Source: Prosopocoilus inquinatus (taxonomy: Eukaryota > Arthropoda > Insecta > Coleoptera > Lucanidae). Taken from it: DNA of 64,000 nt. Each line of letters opens with the position of its first letter. Position 1 is the stretch's first letter. The DNA lies in contig JAYKNF010000013.1 of assembly GCA_036172665.1 (NCBI GenBank), positions 3,286,001 through 3,350,000 of the forward strand, written 5' to 3'. The position numbers and the translations under genes were made by a program. Below are positions 52,301 to 64,000 of this stretch, in pieces. The notes beneath the pieces are model-generated. The model made no database searches. It saw nothing but the letters and a program-made list of their open reading frames with translations, and had not been told where the DNA came from.

Positions 52301-55300
52301 AATCGATCCTTACTCATCTATCATGTTATTTGACGTTTCGATGGACTCCAGTAACTCTATATGACGTTTGGAAGTTCTCGGACGCAGCAGAAGCTGGAAA
52401 TAGTTTTAAACGAAACAACACGCATTAGCGTTGTTCCTGTGATGTATCTAATCGATCCTTACTCATCTATCATGTTATTTTACGTTTGGATGGACTCCAG
52501 TATCTCTGATGTGAGATACAAAGTTTTTGGACGCAGCAGAAGCTGGAAATAGTTTTGAACGAAACAACACGTATTAGCGTTGTTCCTGTGATGTATCTAA
52601 TCGATCCTTACTTAGCTACTATGTTATTTGACGTTTCGATGGACTCCAGTAACTCTGATGTGAGATACGAAGTTCTCGGACGCAGCAGAAGCTGGAAATA
52701 GTTTTAAACGAAACAACACGCATTAGCGTTGTTCCTGTGATGTATCTAATCGATCCTTACTTAGATACTATGTTATTTGACGTTTCGATGGACTCCAGTA
52801 ACTCTAATGTGAGATACGAAATTTTCGGACGCAGCAGCAGCTGGAAATAGTTTTAAACGAAACAACACATATTAGCGTTGTTCCTGTGATGTATCTAATC
52901 GATCCTTACTCATCTATCATGTTATTTGGCGTTTCGATAGACTCCAGTATCTCTGATGTGAGATACGAAGTTCTCGGACGCAGCAGAAGCTGGAAATAGT
53001 TTTAAACGAAACAACACGCATTAGCGTTGTTCCTGTGATGTATCTAATCGATCCTTACTCATCTATCATGTTATTTGGCGTTTCGATGGACTCCAGTAAC
53101 TTTGATGTGAGATACGAAGTTCTCGGACGCAGCAGAAGCTGGAAATAGTTTTAAATGAAACAACACGTATTAGCGTTGTTCCTGTGATGTATCTAATCGA
53201 TCCTTACTCATCTATCATGTTATTTGACGTTTCGATGGACTCCAGTAACTCTATATGACGTTTGGAAGTTCTCGGACGCAGCAGAAGCTGGAAATAGTTT
53301 TAAACGAAACAACACGCATTAGCGTTGTTCCTGTGATGTATCTAATCGATCCTTACTCATCTATCATGTTATTTGGCGTTTCGATGGACTCCAGTAACTC
53401 TGATGTGAGATACAAAGTTTACGGACGCAGCAGAAGCTGGAAATAGTTTTAAATGAAACAACACGTATTAGCGTTGTTCCTGTGATGTATCTAATCGATC
53501 CTTACTCATCTATCATGTTATTTGGCGTTTCTATAGACTCCAGTAACTTTGATGTGAGATACGAAGTTCTCGGACGCAGCAGAAGCTGGAAATAGTTTTA
53601 AATGAAACAACACGTATTAGCGTTGTTCCTGTGATGTATCTAATCGATCCTTACTCATCTCTCATGTTATTTGGCGTTTCGATGGACTCCAGTAACTTTA
53701 ATGTGAGTTACGAAGTTCTCGGGCGCAGCTGAAGCTAGAAATAGTTTTAAAGGAAACAACACGCATTAGCGTTGTTCCTGTGATGTATCTAATCGATCCT
53801 TACTTATCTATCATGTTATTTGGCTTTTCGATGGACTCCAGTAACTCTGATGTGAGATACGACGTTTTCGGACGCAGCAGAAGCTGGAAATAGTTTTAAA
53901 CGAAACAACACGCATTAGCGATGTTCCTGTGATGTATCTAATCGATCCTTACTCATCTATCATGTTATTTGGCGTTTCGATGGACTCCAGTAACTCTGAT
54001 GTGAGATACAAAGTTCTCGGACGCAGCAGAAGCTGGAAATAGTTTTGAACGAAACAACACGTATTAGCGTTGTTCGTGTGATGTATCTAAACGATCCTTA
54101 TTTATCTAACATGTTATTTGACGTTTGGATGGACTCCAGTAAGTCTGATGTGAGATACAAAGTTTTTGGACGCAGCAGGAGCTGGAAATAGTTTTAAACG
54201 AAACAACACGTATTAGAGTTGTTCCTGTGCTGTATCTAATCGATCCTTACTTATCTATCATGTTATTTGACGTTTCGATGGACTCCAGTAACTCTGATGT
54301 GAGATACGACGTTTTCGGACGCAGCAGAAGCTGGAAATAGTTTTAAACGAAACAACACGTATTAGCGTTGTTCCTATGATGTATCTAATAGATCCTTACT
54401 CATCTATCATGTTATTTGGCGTGTCGATGGACTCCAGTAACTTTGATGTGAGATACGACGTTTTCGGACGCAGCAGAAGCTGGAAATAGTTTTAAACGAA
54501 ACAACACGCATTAGCGATGTTCCTGTGATGTATCTAATCGATCCTTACTCATCTATCAAGTTATTTGACGTTTGGATGGACTCCAGTAACTCTGATGTGA
54601 GATACAATGTTTACGGACGCAGCAGAAGCTGGAAATAGTTTTGAACGAAGCAACACGTATTAGCGTTGTTCCTGTGATGTATCTAAACGATCCTTACTTA
54701 TCTAACATGTTATTTGACGTTTGGACGGACTCCAGTAACTCTGATGTGAGATACAAAGTTCTCGGACGCAGCAGAAGCTGGAAATAGTTTTGAACGAAGC
54801 AACACGTATTAGCGTTGTTCCTGTGATGTATCTAAACGATCCTTACTTATCTAACATATTATATGACGTTTGGATGGACTCCAGTAAGTCTGATGTGAGA
54901 TACAAAGTTTTTGGACGCAGCAGCAGCTGGAAATAATTTTAAACGAAACAACACGTATTAGCGTTGTTCCTGTGCTGTATCTAATCGATCCTTACTTATC
55001 TATCATGTTATTTGACGTTTGGACGGACTCCAGTAACTCTGATGTGAAATACAAAGTTCTCGGACCCAGCAGAAGCTGGAAATAGTTTTGAACGAAACAA
55101 CACGTATTAGCGTTGTTCCTGTGATGTATCTAAACGATCCTTACTTATCTAACATGTTATTTGACGTTTGGATGGACTCCAGTAACTCTAATGTGAGATA
55201 CGAAATTTTCGGACGCAGCAGCAGCTGGAAATAGTTTTAAACGAAACAACACGCATTAGCGTTGTTCCTGTGATGTATCTAATCGATCCTTACTCATCTA

Positions 55301-55739
55301 TCATGTTACTTGGCGTTTCGATGGACTCCAGTAACTTTGATGTGAGGTACGAAGTTCTCGGACGCAGCTGAAGCTAGAAATAGTTTTAAACGAAACAACA
55401 CGTATTAACGTTGTTCCTGTGATGTATCTAATCAATCCTTACTCATCTATCATGTTATTTGGCGTTTCGATGGACTCCAGTAACTTTGATGTGAGATACA
55501 ATGTTTACGGACGCAGCAGAAGCTGGAAATAGTTTTGAACGAAACAACACGTATTAGCGTTGTTCCTGTGATGTATCTAATCGATCCTTACTTATCTACT
55601 ATGTTATTTGACGTTTCGATGGACTCCAGTAACTATGACGTGAGATACGAAATTTCCGGACGCAGCAGAAGCTGGAAATAGTTATAAACGAAACAACACG
55701 CATTAGCGTTGTTCCTGTGATGTATCTAATCGATCCTTA
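48096..55739. repeat. 26-monomer tandem duplication, 3874-bp unit, about 1.97 copies
   Basis: The stretch from about 48096 to 51969 is followed by a near-perfect copy that runs to about 55739. The offset is 3874 bp, exactly 26 x 149. Matched rare markers include the 14-bp patch (48485/52359 and 49379/53253), 'cgtttctatagac' (49656/53530), 'attagagttg' (50339/54213), 'cctatgatg' (50499/54373), 'gtgaaatac' (51170/55044) and 'gttataaacg' (51808/55682). The match ends where 'ttacacatc' (51866) meets 'ttactcatctctc' (55740). It contains a diverged version of the superunit middle (G, H, J, K, L order) at 50889-51783. Confidence 0.93.
48485..48498. other. 14-bp out-of-register patch, copy 1 of 4
   Basis: Between 'aactct' and 'agttctcgg' the usual 'gatgtgagatacga' is replaced by 'atatgacgtttgga', with no change in monomer length. 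The inserted 14 bases equal a segment of G-type monomers (for example from 1442) that lies 31 bp earlier in the monomer. The patch recurs at 49379-49392, 52359-52372 and 53253-53266, all explained by the 894-bp and 3874-bp duplications. Confidence 0.93.
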
Positions 55740-58700
55740 CTCATCTCTCATGTTATTTGGCGTTTCGATGGACTCCAGTAACTTTAATGTGAGTTACGAA
55801 GTTCTCGGATGCAGCTGAAGCTAGAAATAGTTTTAAAGGAAACAACACGCATTAGCGTTGTTCCTGTGATGTATCTAATCAATCCTTACTCATCTATCAT
55901 GTTATTTGGCGTTTCGATGGACTCCAGTAACTCTGATGTGAGATACAAAGTTTTTGGACGCAGCAGAAGCTGGAAATAGTTTTGAATGAAACAACACGTA
56001 TTAGCGTTGTTCCTGTGATGTATCTAATCGATCCTTACTTAGCTACTATGTTATTTGACGTTTCGATGGGCTCCAGTAACTCTAATGTGAGATACGAAAT
56101 TTTCGGACGCAGCAGCAGCTGGAAATAGTTTTAAACGAAACAACACATATTAGCGTTGTTCCTGTGATGTATCTAATCGATCCTTACTCATCTATCATGT
56201 TATTTGACGTTTGGACGAACTCCAGTAACTCTGATGTGCGATACAAAGTTCTCGGACGCAGCAGAAGCTGGAAATAGTTTTGAACGAAGCAACACGTATT
56301 AGCGTTGTTCCTGTGATGTATCTAAACGATCCTTACTTATCTAACATATTATATGACGTTTGGATGGACTCCAGTAAGTCTGATGTGAGATACAAAGTTT
56401 TTGGACGCAGCAGAAGCTGGAAATTGTTTTAAACGAAACAACACGCATTAGCGATGTTCCCGTGATGTATCTAATCGATCCTTACTCATCTCTCATGTTA
56501 TTTGGCGTTTCGATGAACTCCAGTAACTTTAATGTGAGTTACGATGTTCTCGGACGCAGCTGAAGCTAGAAATAGTTTTAAAGGAAACAACACGCATTAG
56601 CGTTGTTCCTGTGATGTATCTAATCGATCCTTACTTATCTACTATGTTATTTGACGTTTCGATGGACTCCAGTAACTATGATGTGAGATACGAAATTTCC
56701 GGACGCAGCAGAAGCTGGAAATAGTTTTAAACGAAACAACACGCATTAGCGTTGTTCCTGTGATGTATTTAATCGATCCTTACTCATCTCTCATGTTATT
56801 TGGCGTTTCGATGGACTCCAGTAACTTTAATGTGAGTTACGAAGTTCTCGGACGCAGCTGAAGCTAGAAATAGTTTTAAAGGAAACAACACGCATTAGCG
56901 TTGTTCCTGTGATGTATCTAATCGATCCTTACTCATCTATCATGTTATTTGACGTTTGGACGGACTCCAGTAACTCTGATGTGAGATACAAAGTTCTCGG
57001 ACGCAGCAGAAGCTGGAAATAGTTTTGAACGAAGCAACACGTATTAGCGTTGTTCCTGTGATGTATCTAAACGATCCTTACTTATCTAACATATTATATG
57101 ACGTTTGGATGGACTCCAGTAAGTCTGATGTGAGATACAAAGTTTTTGGACGCAGCAGAAGCTGGAAATAGTTTTAAACGAAACAACACGTATTCGCGAT
57201 GTTCCCGTGATGTATCTAATCGATCCTTACTCATCTATCATGTTATTTTACGTTTGGATGGACTCCAGTAACTCTGATGTGAGATACAAAGTTTTTGGAC
57301 GCAGCAGAAGCTGGAAATAGTTTTGAACGAAACAACACTTATTAGCGTTGTTCCTGTGATGTATCTAATCGATCCTTACTTAGCTACTATGTTATTTGAC
57401 GTTTCGATGGACTCCAGTAACTCTAATGTGAGATACGAAATTTTCGGACGCAGCAGCAGCTGGAAATAGTTTTAAACGAAACAACACATATTAGCGTTGT
57501 TCCTGTGATGTATCTAATCGATCCTTACTCATCTCTCATGTTATTTGGCGTTTCGATGGACTCCAGTAACTTTAATGTGAGTTACGATGTTCTCGGACGC
57601 AGCTGAAGCTAGAAATAGTTTTAAAGGAAACAACACGCATTAGCGTTGTTCCTGTGATGTATCTAATCGATCCTTACTTATCTACTATGTTATTTGACGT
57701 TTCGATGGACTCCAGTAACTATGATGTGAGATACGAAATTTCCGGACGCAGCAGAAGCTGGAAATAGTTTTAAACGAAACAACACGCATTAGCGTTGTTC
57801 CTGTGATGTATTTAATCGATCCTTACTCATCTCTCATGTTATTTGGCGTTTCGATGGACTCCAGTAACTTTAATGTGAGTTACGAAGTTCTCGGACGCAG
57901 CTGAAGCTAGAAATAGTTTTAAAGGAAACAACACGCATTAGCGTTGTTCCTGTGATGTATCTAATCGATCCTTACTCATCTATTATGTTATTTGGCGTTT
58001 CGATAGACTCCAGTAACTTTGATGTGAGATACGAAGTTCTCGGACGCAGCAGAAGCTGGAAATAGTTTTAAATGAAACAACACGTATTAGCGTTGTTCCT
58101 GTGATGTATCTAATCGATCCTTACTCATCTATCATGTTATTTGACGTTTGGACGGACTCCAGTAACTCTGATGTGAGATACAAAGTTCTCGGACGCAGCA
58201 GAAGCTGGAAATAGTTTTGAACGAAGCAACACGTATTAGCGTTGTTCCTGTGATGTATCTAAACGATCCTTACTTATCTAACATATTATATGACGTTTGG
58301 ATGGACTCCAGTAACTCTGATGTGAGATACAAAGTTTTTGGACGCAGCAGAAGCTGGAAATAGTTTTGAACGAAACAACACTTATTAGCGTTGTTCCTGT
58401 GATGTATCTAATCGATCCTTACTTAGCTACTATGTTATTTGACGTTTCGATGGACTCCAGTAACTCTAATGTGAGATACGAAGTTCTCGGACGCAGCAGA
58501 AGCTGGAAATAGTTTTAAACGAAACAACACGCATTAGCGTTGTTCCTGTGATGTATCTATTCGATCCATACTCATCTATCATGTTATTTGGCGTTTCGAT
58601 GGACTCCAGTAACTCTGATGTGAGATACAAAGTTTACGGACGCAGCAGAAGCTGGAAATAGTTTTAAATGAAACAACACGTATTAGCGTTGTTCCTGTGC

Positions 58701-59083
58701 TGTATCTAATCGATCCTTACTTATCTATCATGTTATTTGACATTTCGATGGACTCCAGTAACTCTGATATGAGATACGACGTTTTCGGACGCAGCAGAAG
58801 CTGGAAATAGTTTTAAACGAAACAACACGCATTAGCGATGTTCCTGTGAAGTATCTAGTCGATCCTTACTCATCTATCATGTTATTTTACGTTTGGATGG
58901 ACTCCAGTAACTCTGATGTGAGATACAAAGTTTTTGGACGCAGCAGAAGCTGGAAATAGTTTTGAACGAAACAACACGTATTAGCGTTGTTCCTGTGATG
59001 TATCTAATCGATCCTTACTTAGCTACTATGTTATTTGACGTTTCGATGGACTCCAGTAACTCTAATGTGAGATACGAAATTTT
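55740..59083. repeat. Diverged cassette region, copy 3
   Basis: This holds types with 'gagttacga', 'gcagctgaagctag', 'gaaatttccgg' and 'atattatatg'. A three-monomer cassette at about 56485-56935 recurs 1043 bp (7 monomers) downstream at about 57528-57978; both carry 'gtatttaatc' (56766 and 57809). From 57445 the order follows 10985-12515 but with two extra monomers. The offset changes from 46,420 to 46,718 bp, and then holds through 'gtgaagtatctag' (near 58846) to the anchor at 59233. Confidence 0.85.
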
Positions 59084-60276
59084 CGGACGCAGCAGCAGCT
59101 GGAAATAGTTTTAAACGAAACAACACATATTAGCGTTGTTCCTGTGATGTATCTAATCGATCCTTACTCATCTATCATGTTATTTGACGTTTGGACGGAC
59201 TCCAGTAACTCTGATGTGAGAAACAAAGTTCTCGGACGCAGCAGAAGCTGGAAATAGTTTTGAACGAAACAACACGTATTAGCGTTGTTCCTGTGATGTA
59301 TCTAATCGATCCTTACTCATCTATCATGTTATTTGACGTTTGGATGGACACCAGTAACTCTGATGTGAGATACGAAGTTCTCGGACGCAGCAGAAGCTGG
59401 AAATAGTTCTAAACGAAACAACACGCTAATGCGATGTTCCTGTGATGTATCTAATCGATCCTTACTCATCTATCATGTTATTTTACGTTTGGATGGACTC
59501 CAGTAACTCTGATGTGAGATACGACGTTTTCTGACGCAGCAGAAGCTGGAAATAGTTTTAAACGAAACAACACGCATTAGCGATGTTCCTGTGATGTATC
59601 TAATCGATCCTTACTCATCTATCATGTTATTTTACGTTTGGATGGACTCCAGTAACTCTGATGTGAGATACAAAGTTTTTGGACGCAGCAGAAGCTGGAA
59701 ATAGTTTTGAACGAAACAACACGTATTAGCGTTGTTTCCGTGATGTATCTAATCGATCCTTACTTAGCTACTATGTTATTTGGCGTTTCGATGGACTCCA
59801 GTAACTTTGATGTGAGATACGACGTTTTCGGACGCAGCAGAAGCTGGAAATAGTTTTAAACGAAACAACACGCATTAGCGATGTTCCTGTGATGTATATA
59901 ATCGATCCTTACTCATCTATCATGTTATTTTACGTTTGGATGGACTCCAGTAATTCTGATGTGAGATACGACGTTTTCGGACGCAGCAGAAGCTGGAAAT
60001 AGTTTTAAACGAAACAACACGCATTAGCGATGTTCCTGTGATGTATCTAATCGATCCTTACTCATCTATCATGTTATTTTACGTTTGGATGGACTCCAGT
60101 AACTCTGATGTGAGATACAAAGTTTTTGGACGCAGCAGAAGCTGGAAATAGTTCTGAACGAAACAACACGTATTAGCGTTGTTCCTGTGATGTATCTAAT
60201 CGATCCTTACTTAGCTACTATCTTATTTGACGTTTCGATGGACTCCAGTAACTCTAATGAGAGATACGAAATTTTC
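59082..60276. repeat. Eight-monomer block, copy 3 of 3
   Basis: This repeats 1-1195 at an offset of 59,081 bp, including 'gagaaacaaag' and the altered anchor 'ttttctgacg'. It has more private changes than the copy at 12364: 'tagttctaaac' near 59407, an 8-bp inversion at 59425, 'gttgtttccg', 'gtatataatc', 'taattctgatg' and 'tatcttattt'. It is therefore the older or less homogenised copy. After 60276 it continues differently from the other two. Confidence 0.9.
59425..59432. other. 8-bp micro-inversion
   Basis: The usual 'gcattagc' is replaced by 'gctaatgc', its exact reverse complement, with both flanks ('acac' and 'gatgttcc') unchanged. The inverted bases lie in the loop and inner stem of the AACAAC/GTTGTT inverted repeat. 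Only this monomer shows it. Confidence 0.9.
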
Positions 60277-62507
60277 GGACGCAGCAGCAGCTGGAAATAG
60301 TTTTAAACGAAACAACACATATTAGCGTTGTTCCTGTGATGTATCTAATCGATCCTTACTCATCTATCATGTTATTTGACGTTTGGACGGACTCCAGTAA
60401 GTCTGATGTGAGATACAAAGTTTTTGGACGCAGCAGAAGCTGGAAATAGTTTTAAACGAAACAACACGCATTAGCGATGTTCCTGTGATGTATCTAATCG
60501 ATCCTTACTCATCTATCATGTTATTTTACGTTTGGATGGACTCCAGTAACTCTGATGTGAGATACGTTTTCGGACGCAGCAGAAGCTGGAAATAGTTTTA
60601 AACGAAACAACACATATTAGCGTTGTTCCTGTGATGTATCTAATCGATCCTTAATCATCTATCATGTTATTTGACGTTTGGACGGACTCCAGTAACTCTG
60701 ATGTGAGATACGACGTTTTCTGACGCAGCAGAAGCTGGAAATAGTTTTAAACGAAACAACACGCATTAGCGATGTTCCTGTGATGTATCTAATCGATCCT
60801 TACTCATCTATCATGTTATTTTACGTTTGGATGGACTCCAGTAACTCTGATGTGAGATACAAAGTTTTTGGACGCAGCAGAAGCTGGAAATAGTTTTGAA
60901 CGAAACAACACGTATTAGCGTTGTTCCTGTGATGTATCTAATCGATCCTTACTTAGCTACTATGTTATTTGACGTTTCGATGGACTCCAGTAACTCTAAT
61001 GTGAGATACGAAATTTTCGGACGCAGCAGCAGCTGGAAATAGTTTTAAACGAAACAACACATATAAGCGTTGTTCCTGTGATGTATCTAATCGATCCTTA
61101 CTCATCTATCATGTTATTTGACGTTTGGACGGACTCCAGTAACTCTGATGTGAGATACAAAGTTCTCGGACGCAGCAGAAGCTGGAAATAGTTTTGAACG
61201 AAGCAACGCGTATTAGCGTTGTTCCTGTGATGTATCTAAACGATCCTTACTTATCTAACATGTTATTTGACGTTTGGACGGACTCCAGTAACTCTGATGT
61301 GAGATACAAAGTTCTCGGACGCAGCAGAAGCTGGAAATAGTTTTGAACGAAGCAACACGTATTAGCGTTGTTCCTGTGATGTATCTAAACGATCCTTACT
61401 TATCTAACATATTATATGACGTTTGGATGGACTCCAGTAAGTCTGATGTGAGATACAAAGTTTTTGGACGCAGCAGCAGCTGGAAATAGTTTTAAACGAA
61501 ACAACACGTATTAGCGTTGTTCCTGTGCTGTATCTAATCGATCCTTACTTATCTATCATGTTACTTGACGTTTGAACGGACTCCAGTAACTCTGATGTGA
61601 GATACAAAGTTCTCGGACCCAGCAGAAGCTGGAAATAGTTTTGAACGAAACAACACGTATTAGCGTTGTTCCTGTGATGTATCTAAACGATCCTTGCTTA
61701 TCTAACATGTTATTTGACGTTTGGATGGACTCCAGTAACTCTAATGTGAGATACGAAATTTTCGGACGCAGCAGCAGCTGGAAACAGTTTTAAACGAAAC
61801 AACACGCATTAGCGTTGTTCCTGTGATGTATCTAATCGATCCTTACTCATCTATCATGTTACTTGGCGTTTCGATGGACTCCAGTAACTTTGATGTGAGG
61901 TACGAAGTTCTCGGACGCAGCTGAAGCTAGAAATAGTTTTAAACGAAACAACACGTATTAACGTTGTTCCTGTGATGTATCTAATCGATCCTTACTCATC
62001 TATCAAGTTATTTGACGTTTGGATGGACTCCAGTAACTCTGATGTGAGATACAATGTTTATGGACGCAGCAGAAGCTGGAAATAGTTTTGAACGAAACAA
62101 CACGTATTAGCGTTGTTCCTGTGATGTATCTAATCGATCCTTACTTATCTACTATGTTATTTGACGTTTCGATGGACTCCAGTAACTATGACGTGAGATA
62201 CGAAATTTCCGGACGCAGCAGAAGCTGGAAATAGTTTTAAACGAAACAACACGCATTAGCGTTGTTCCTGTGATGTATCTAATCGATCCTTACTCATCTC
62301 TCATGTTATTTGGCGTTTCGATGGACTCCAGTAACTTTAATGTGAGTTACGAAGTTCTCGGATGCAGCTGAAGCTAGAAATAGTTTTAAAGGAAACAACA
62401 CGCATTAGCGTTGTTCCTGTGATGTATCTAATCAATCCTTACTCATCTATCATGTTATTTGGCGTTTCGATGGACTCCAGTAACTTTGATGTGATATACA
62501 AAGTTTT
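60276..62507. repeat. Superunit, diverged copy 7
   Basis: It opens with a D/E hybrid (60276), a monomer with a 3-bp deletion (60425) and a few F, C and D-like monomers. From 60869 the order follows the superunit from C through 'catataagcg' (61018), G (61316), a 'gctgtatc' monomer (61465), J (61614), K-like, L (62061), M (62210) and O (62359). Several monomers are missing or altered: one with 'gaagcaacgcg' (61167), 'cggacccag' (61614) and 'gaaacagtttt' (61781). The part at 61316-62210 resembles 50889-51783 more closely than the superunits in the left half. Confidence 0.82.
60425..60570. repeat. 146-bp monomer with a 3-bp deletion
   Basis: The end of this monomer reads 'gagatacgttttcgg' where others read 'gagatacgacgttttcgg', losing three bases near 60566. 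It is unique in the window. Confidence 0.92.
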
Positions 62508-64000
62508 TGGACGCAGCAGAAGCTGGAGGTAGTTTTGAACGAAACAACACGTATTAGCGTTGTTCCTGTGATGTATCTAATCGATCCTTACTTAGCTACT
62601 ATGTTATTTGACGTTTCGATGGACTCCAGTAACTCTAATGTGAGATACGAAATTTTCGGACGCAGCAGCAGCTGGAAATAGTTTTAAACGAAACAACACA
62701 TATTAGCGTTGTTCCTGTGATGTATCTAATCGATCCTTACTCATCTATCATGTTATTTGGCGTTTCGATGGACTCCAGTAACTCTGATGTGAGATACAAA
62801 GTTCTCGGACGCAGCAGAAGCTGGAAATAGTTTTGAACGAAACAACACGTATTAGCGTTGTTCGTGTGATGTATCTAAACGATCCTTATTTATCTAACAT
62901 GTTATTTGACGTTTGGATGGACTCCAGTAAGTCTGATTTGAGATGCGACGTTTTCGGACGCAGCAGAAGCTGGAAATAGTTTTAAACGAAACAACACGTA
63001 TTAGCGTTGTTCCTGTGATGTATCTAATCGATCCTTTCTCATCTATTATGTTATTTGACGTTTGGATGGACACCAGTAACTCTGATGTGAGATACGAAGT
63101 TCTCGGACGCAGCAGAAGCTGGAAATAGTTTTAAACGAAACAACACGCATTAGCGTTGTTCCTGTGATGTATCTAATCGATCCTTACTCATCTATCATGT
63201 TATTTGGCGTGTCGATGGACTCCAGTAACTTTGATGTGAGATACGACGTTTTCGGACGCAGCAGAAGCTGGAAATAGTTTTAAACGAAACAACACGCATT
63301 AGCGATGTTCCTGTGATGTATCTAATCGATCCTTACTCATCTATCATGTTATTTTACGTTTGGATGGACTCCAGTAACTCTGATGTGAGGTACGACGTTT
63401 TCGGACGCAGCAGAAGCTGGAAATAGTTTTAAACGAAACAACACGCATTAGCGATGTTCCTGTGATGTATCTAATCGATCCTTACTCATCTATCATGTTA
63501 TTTTACGTTTGGATGGACTCCAGTAACTCTGATGTGAGATACAAAGTTTTTGGACGCAGCAGAAGCTGGAAATAGTTTTGAACGAAACAACACGTATTAG
63601 CGTTGTTCCTGTGATGTATCTAATCGATCCTTACTTAGCTACTATGTTATTTGACGTTTCGATGGGCTCCAGTAACTCTAATGTGAGATACGAAATTTTC
63701 GGACGCAGCAGCAGCTGGAAATAGTTTTAAACGAAACAACACATATTAGCGTTGTTCCTGTGATGTATCTAATCGATCCTTACTCATCTATCATGTTATT
63801 TGACGTTTGGACGGACTCCAGTAACTCTGATGTGAGATACAAAGTTCTCGGACGCAGCAGAAGCTGGAAATAGTTTTGAACGAAGCAACACGTATTAGCG
63901 TTGTTCCTGTGATGTATCTAAACGATCCTTACTTATCTAACATGTTATTTGACGTTTGGATGGACTCCAGTAAGTCTGATGTGAGATACAAAGTTTTTGG
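62508..64000. repeat. Mixed monomers to the end of the window
   Basis: The order is C, a D/F-like monomer, a J/G-like monomer with 'gatttgagatgcgacg' near 62936, then D, A, B, F, C ('gatgggctcc'), D-like, and a G/J-like monomer that runs off the window. The D-A-B part (62955-63401) matches the A-B-C-D arrays in sequence, so these arrays extend across the whole locus. The array shows no sign of ending here. Confidence 0.85.

Larger units (their letters stand above)
1..64000. repeat. Satellite DNA array, 149-bp monomer, about 430 head-to-tail copies
   Basis: The whole window is a tandem array. The anchor 'cggacgcag' (or its variants with ctg, tgg or cgg at the start) recurs every 149 bp: 3, 152, 301, 450 and so on to 63998. 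Anchors were checked throughout, and 430 steps minus 75 bp of small deletions account exactly for the distance. All monomers lie in the same orientation. A typical monomer is about 40% G+C with about eight CpG. Monomers of different types differ at roughly 5 to 20 positions. No unique spacer, transposon, RNA gene or coding region interrupts the array. Because 149 is not a multiple of three, any reading frame shifts at each monomer and meets a stop within about 63 codons. Satellites of this size usually lie in centromeric or pericentromeric heterochromatin of eukaryotes; that location is an inference. The family is not one I recognise. Confidence 0.98.

Noticed and set aside
62943..63128. 61-codon open frame
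   Set aside because: A single change to 'agatgcgacg' gives an ATG in front of the standard monomer frame. No evidence of coding.
1..64000. CRISPR array
   Set aside because: The repeats are contiguous, with no unique spacers between conserved repeats; variation is by substitution within a 149-bp monomer.
1..64000. Tandem protein-repeat gene
   Set aside because: The 149-bp period is not divisible by three and stops occur in every monomer, so no long frame can cross the array on either strand.
1..64000. tRNA, rRNA or other known RNA genes
   Set aside because: No tRNA-like box or rRNA core was recognised. The monomer is too uniform and lacks a cloverleaf; its AACAAC/GTTGTT hairpin is too weak to name an RNA.
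1..64000. Transposon or retroelement insertion
   Set aside because: The 149-bp anchor is unbroken apart from losses of 1-3 bp and one of 60 bp, so there is no room for an insertion.
1..64000. Inverted monomers or array orientation switch
   Set aside because: Every monomer reads in the same direction; only the 8-bp inversion at 59425 was found.

Overview
This window is one uninterrupted block of satellite DNA. From the first to the last base it is a head-to-tail tandem array of a monomer that is almost always 149 bp long. About 430 monomers are present, all in the same orientation. I found no unique sequence, transposon, RNA gene or credible protein gene. The monomer is about 40% G+C and still carries about eight CpG sites in its commonest form. 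The size (64 kb with no break), the regular 149-bp step and the layered higher-order repeat structure point to pericentromeric or centromeric heterochromatin of a eukaryotic chromosome. Retained CpG would fit an organism with little CpG methylation, such as many invertebrates, but that is only an inference. I do not recognise the satellite family or the species.

Monomer types. For reference I start each monomer at the C of 'cggacgcag' (first at position 3). I tracked this anchor through the window by checking it at intervals and locating every shift. It stays on the 149-bp lattice apart from 75 bp of net loss: seven 148-bp monomers, two of 146 bp, one of 147 bp and one truncated to 89 bp. Neighbouring monomers differ at several to about twenty positions and fall into recurring types. 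A has 'ggcgtgtcg' and 'aactttgatg'. B has 'ttttacgtttgg' and 'gtgaggtac'. C has 'ttagctactatg' and 'aatgagag'. D has 'ctttctcatctatt' and 'gacacc'. E has 'ttggacgg' and 'aagtctgatg' with 'aaagtttttgg'. F is B with 'aaagtttttgg'. A further set (G to Q) has private markers.

Higher-order layout. (1) A 4-monomer, 596-bp unit A-B-C-D is tandemly repeated at about 4174-7299, 15196-17728, 21751-23836 and 32177-34113. (2) A 29-monomer superunit of about 4.3 kb occurs in full at 23837-28154 and, one monomer short, at 17729-21899 and 28155-32325. It occurs partly at 897-4322, 13260-15283 and 42100-45673, and in diverged form at about 60869-62507. Different numbers of A-B-C-D units sit between superunit copies, so copies are spaced 4318 or 6108 bp apart. 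(3) The first 2.9 kb of the window recurs almost unchanged 12,363 bp downstream, and its first 1.2 kb recurs again at 59082. (4) The right half shows younger-looking local tandem duplications: 1132 bp (34114-36139), 8 monomers or 1191 bp (42845-45226), 6 monomers or 894 bp (47611-49398) and 26 monomers or 3874 bp (48096-55739).

How it works together. Nothing here acts as a gene. The pattern is the record of unequal crossover, duplication and gene conversion: hybrid monomers, missing monomers in otherwise identical superunits, shared private variants marking duplications, an in-register 14-bp patch copied from another monomer phase, an 8-bp perfect inversion, and a 60-bp net deletion that left a 16-bp palindrome. 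These scars are the most informative content of the window.
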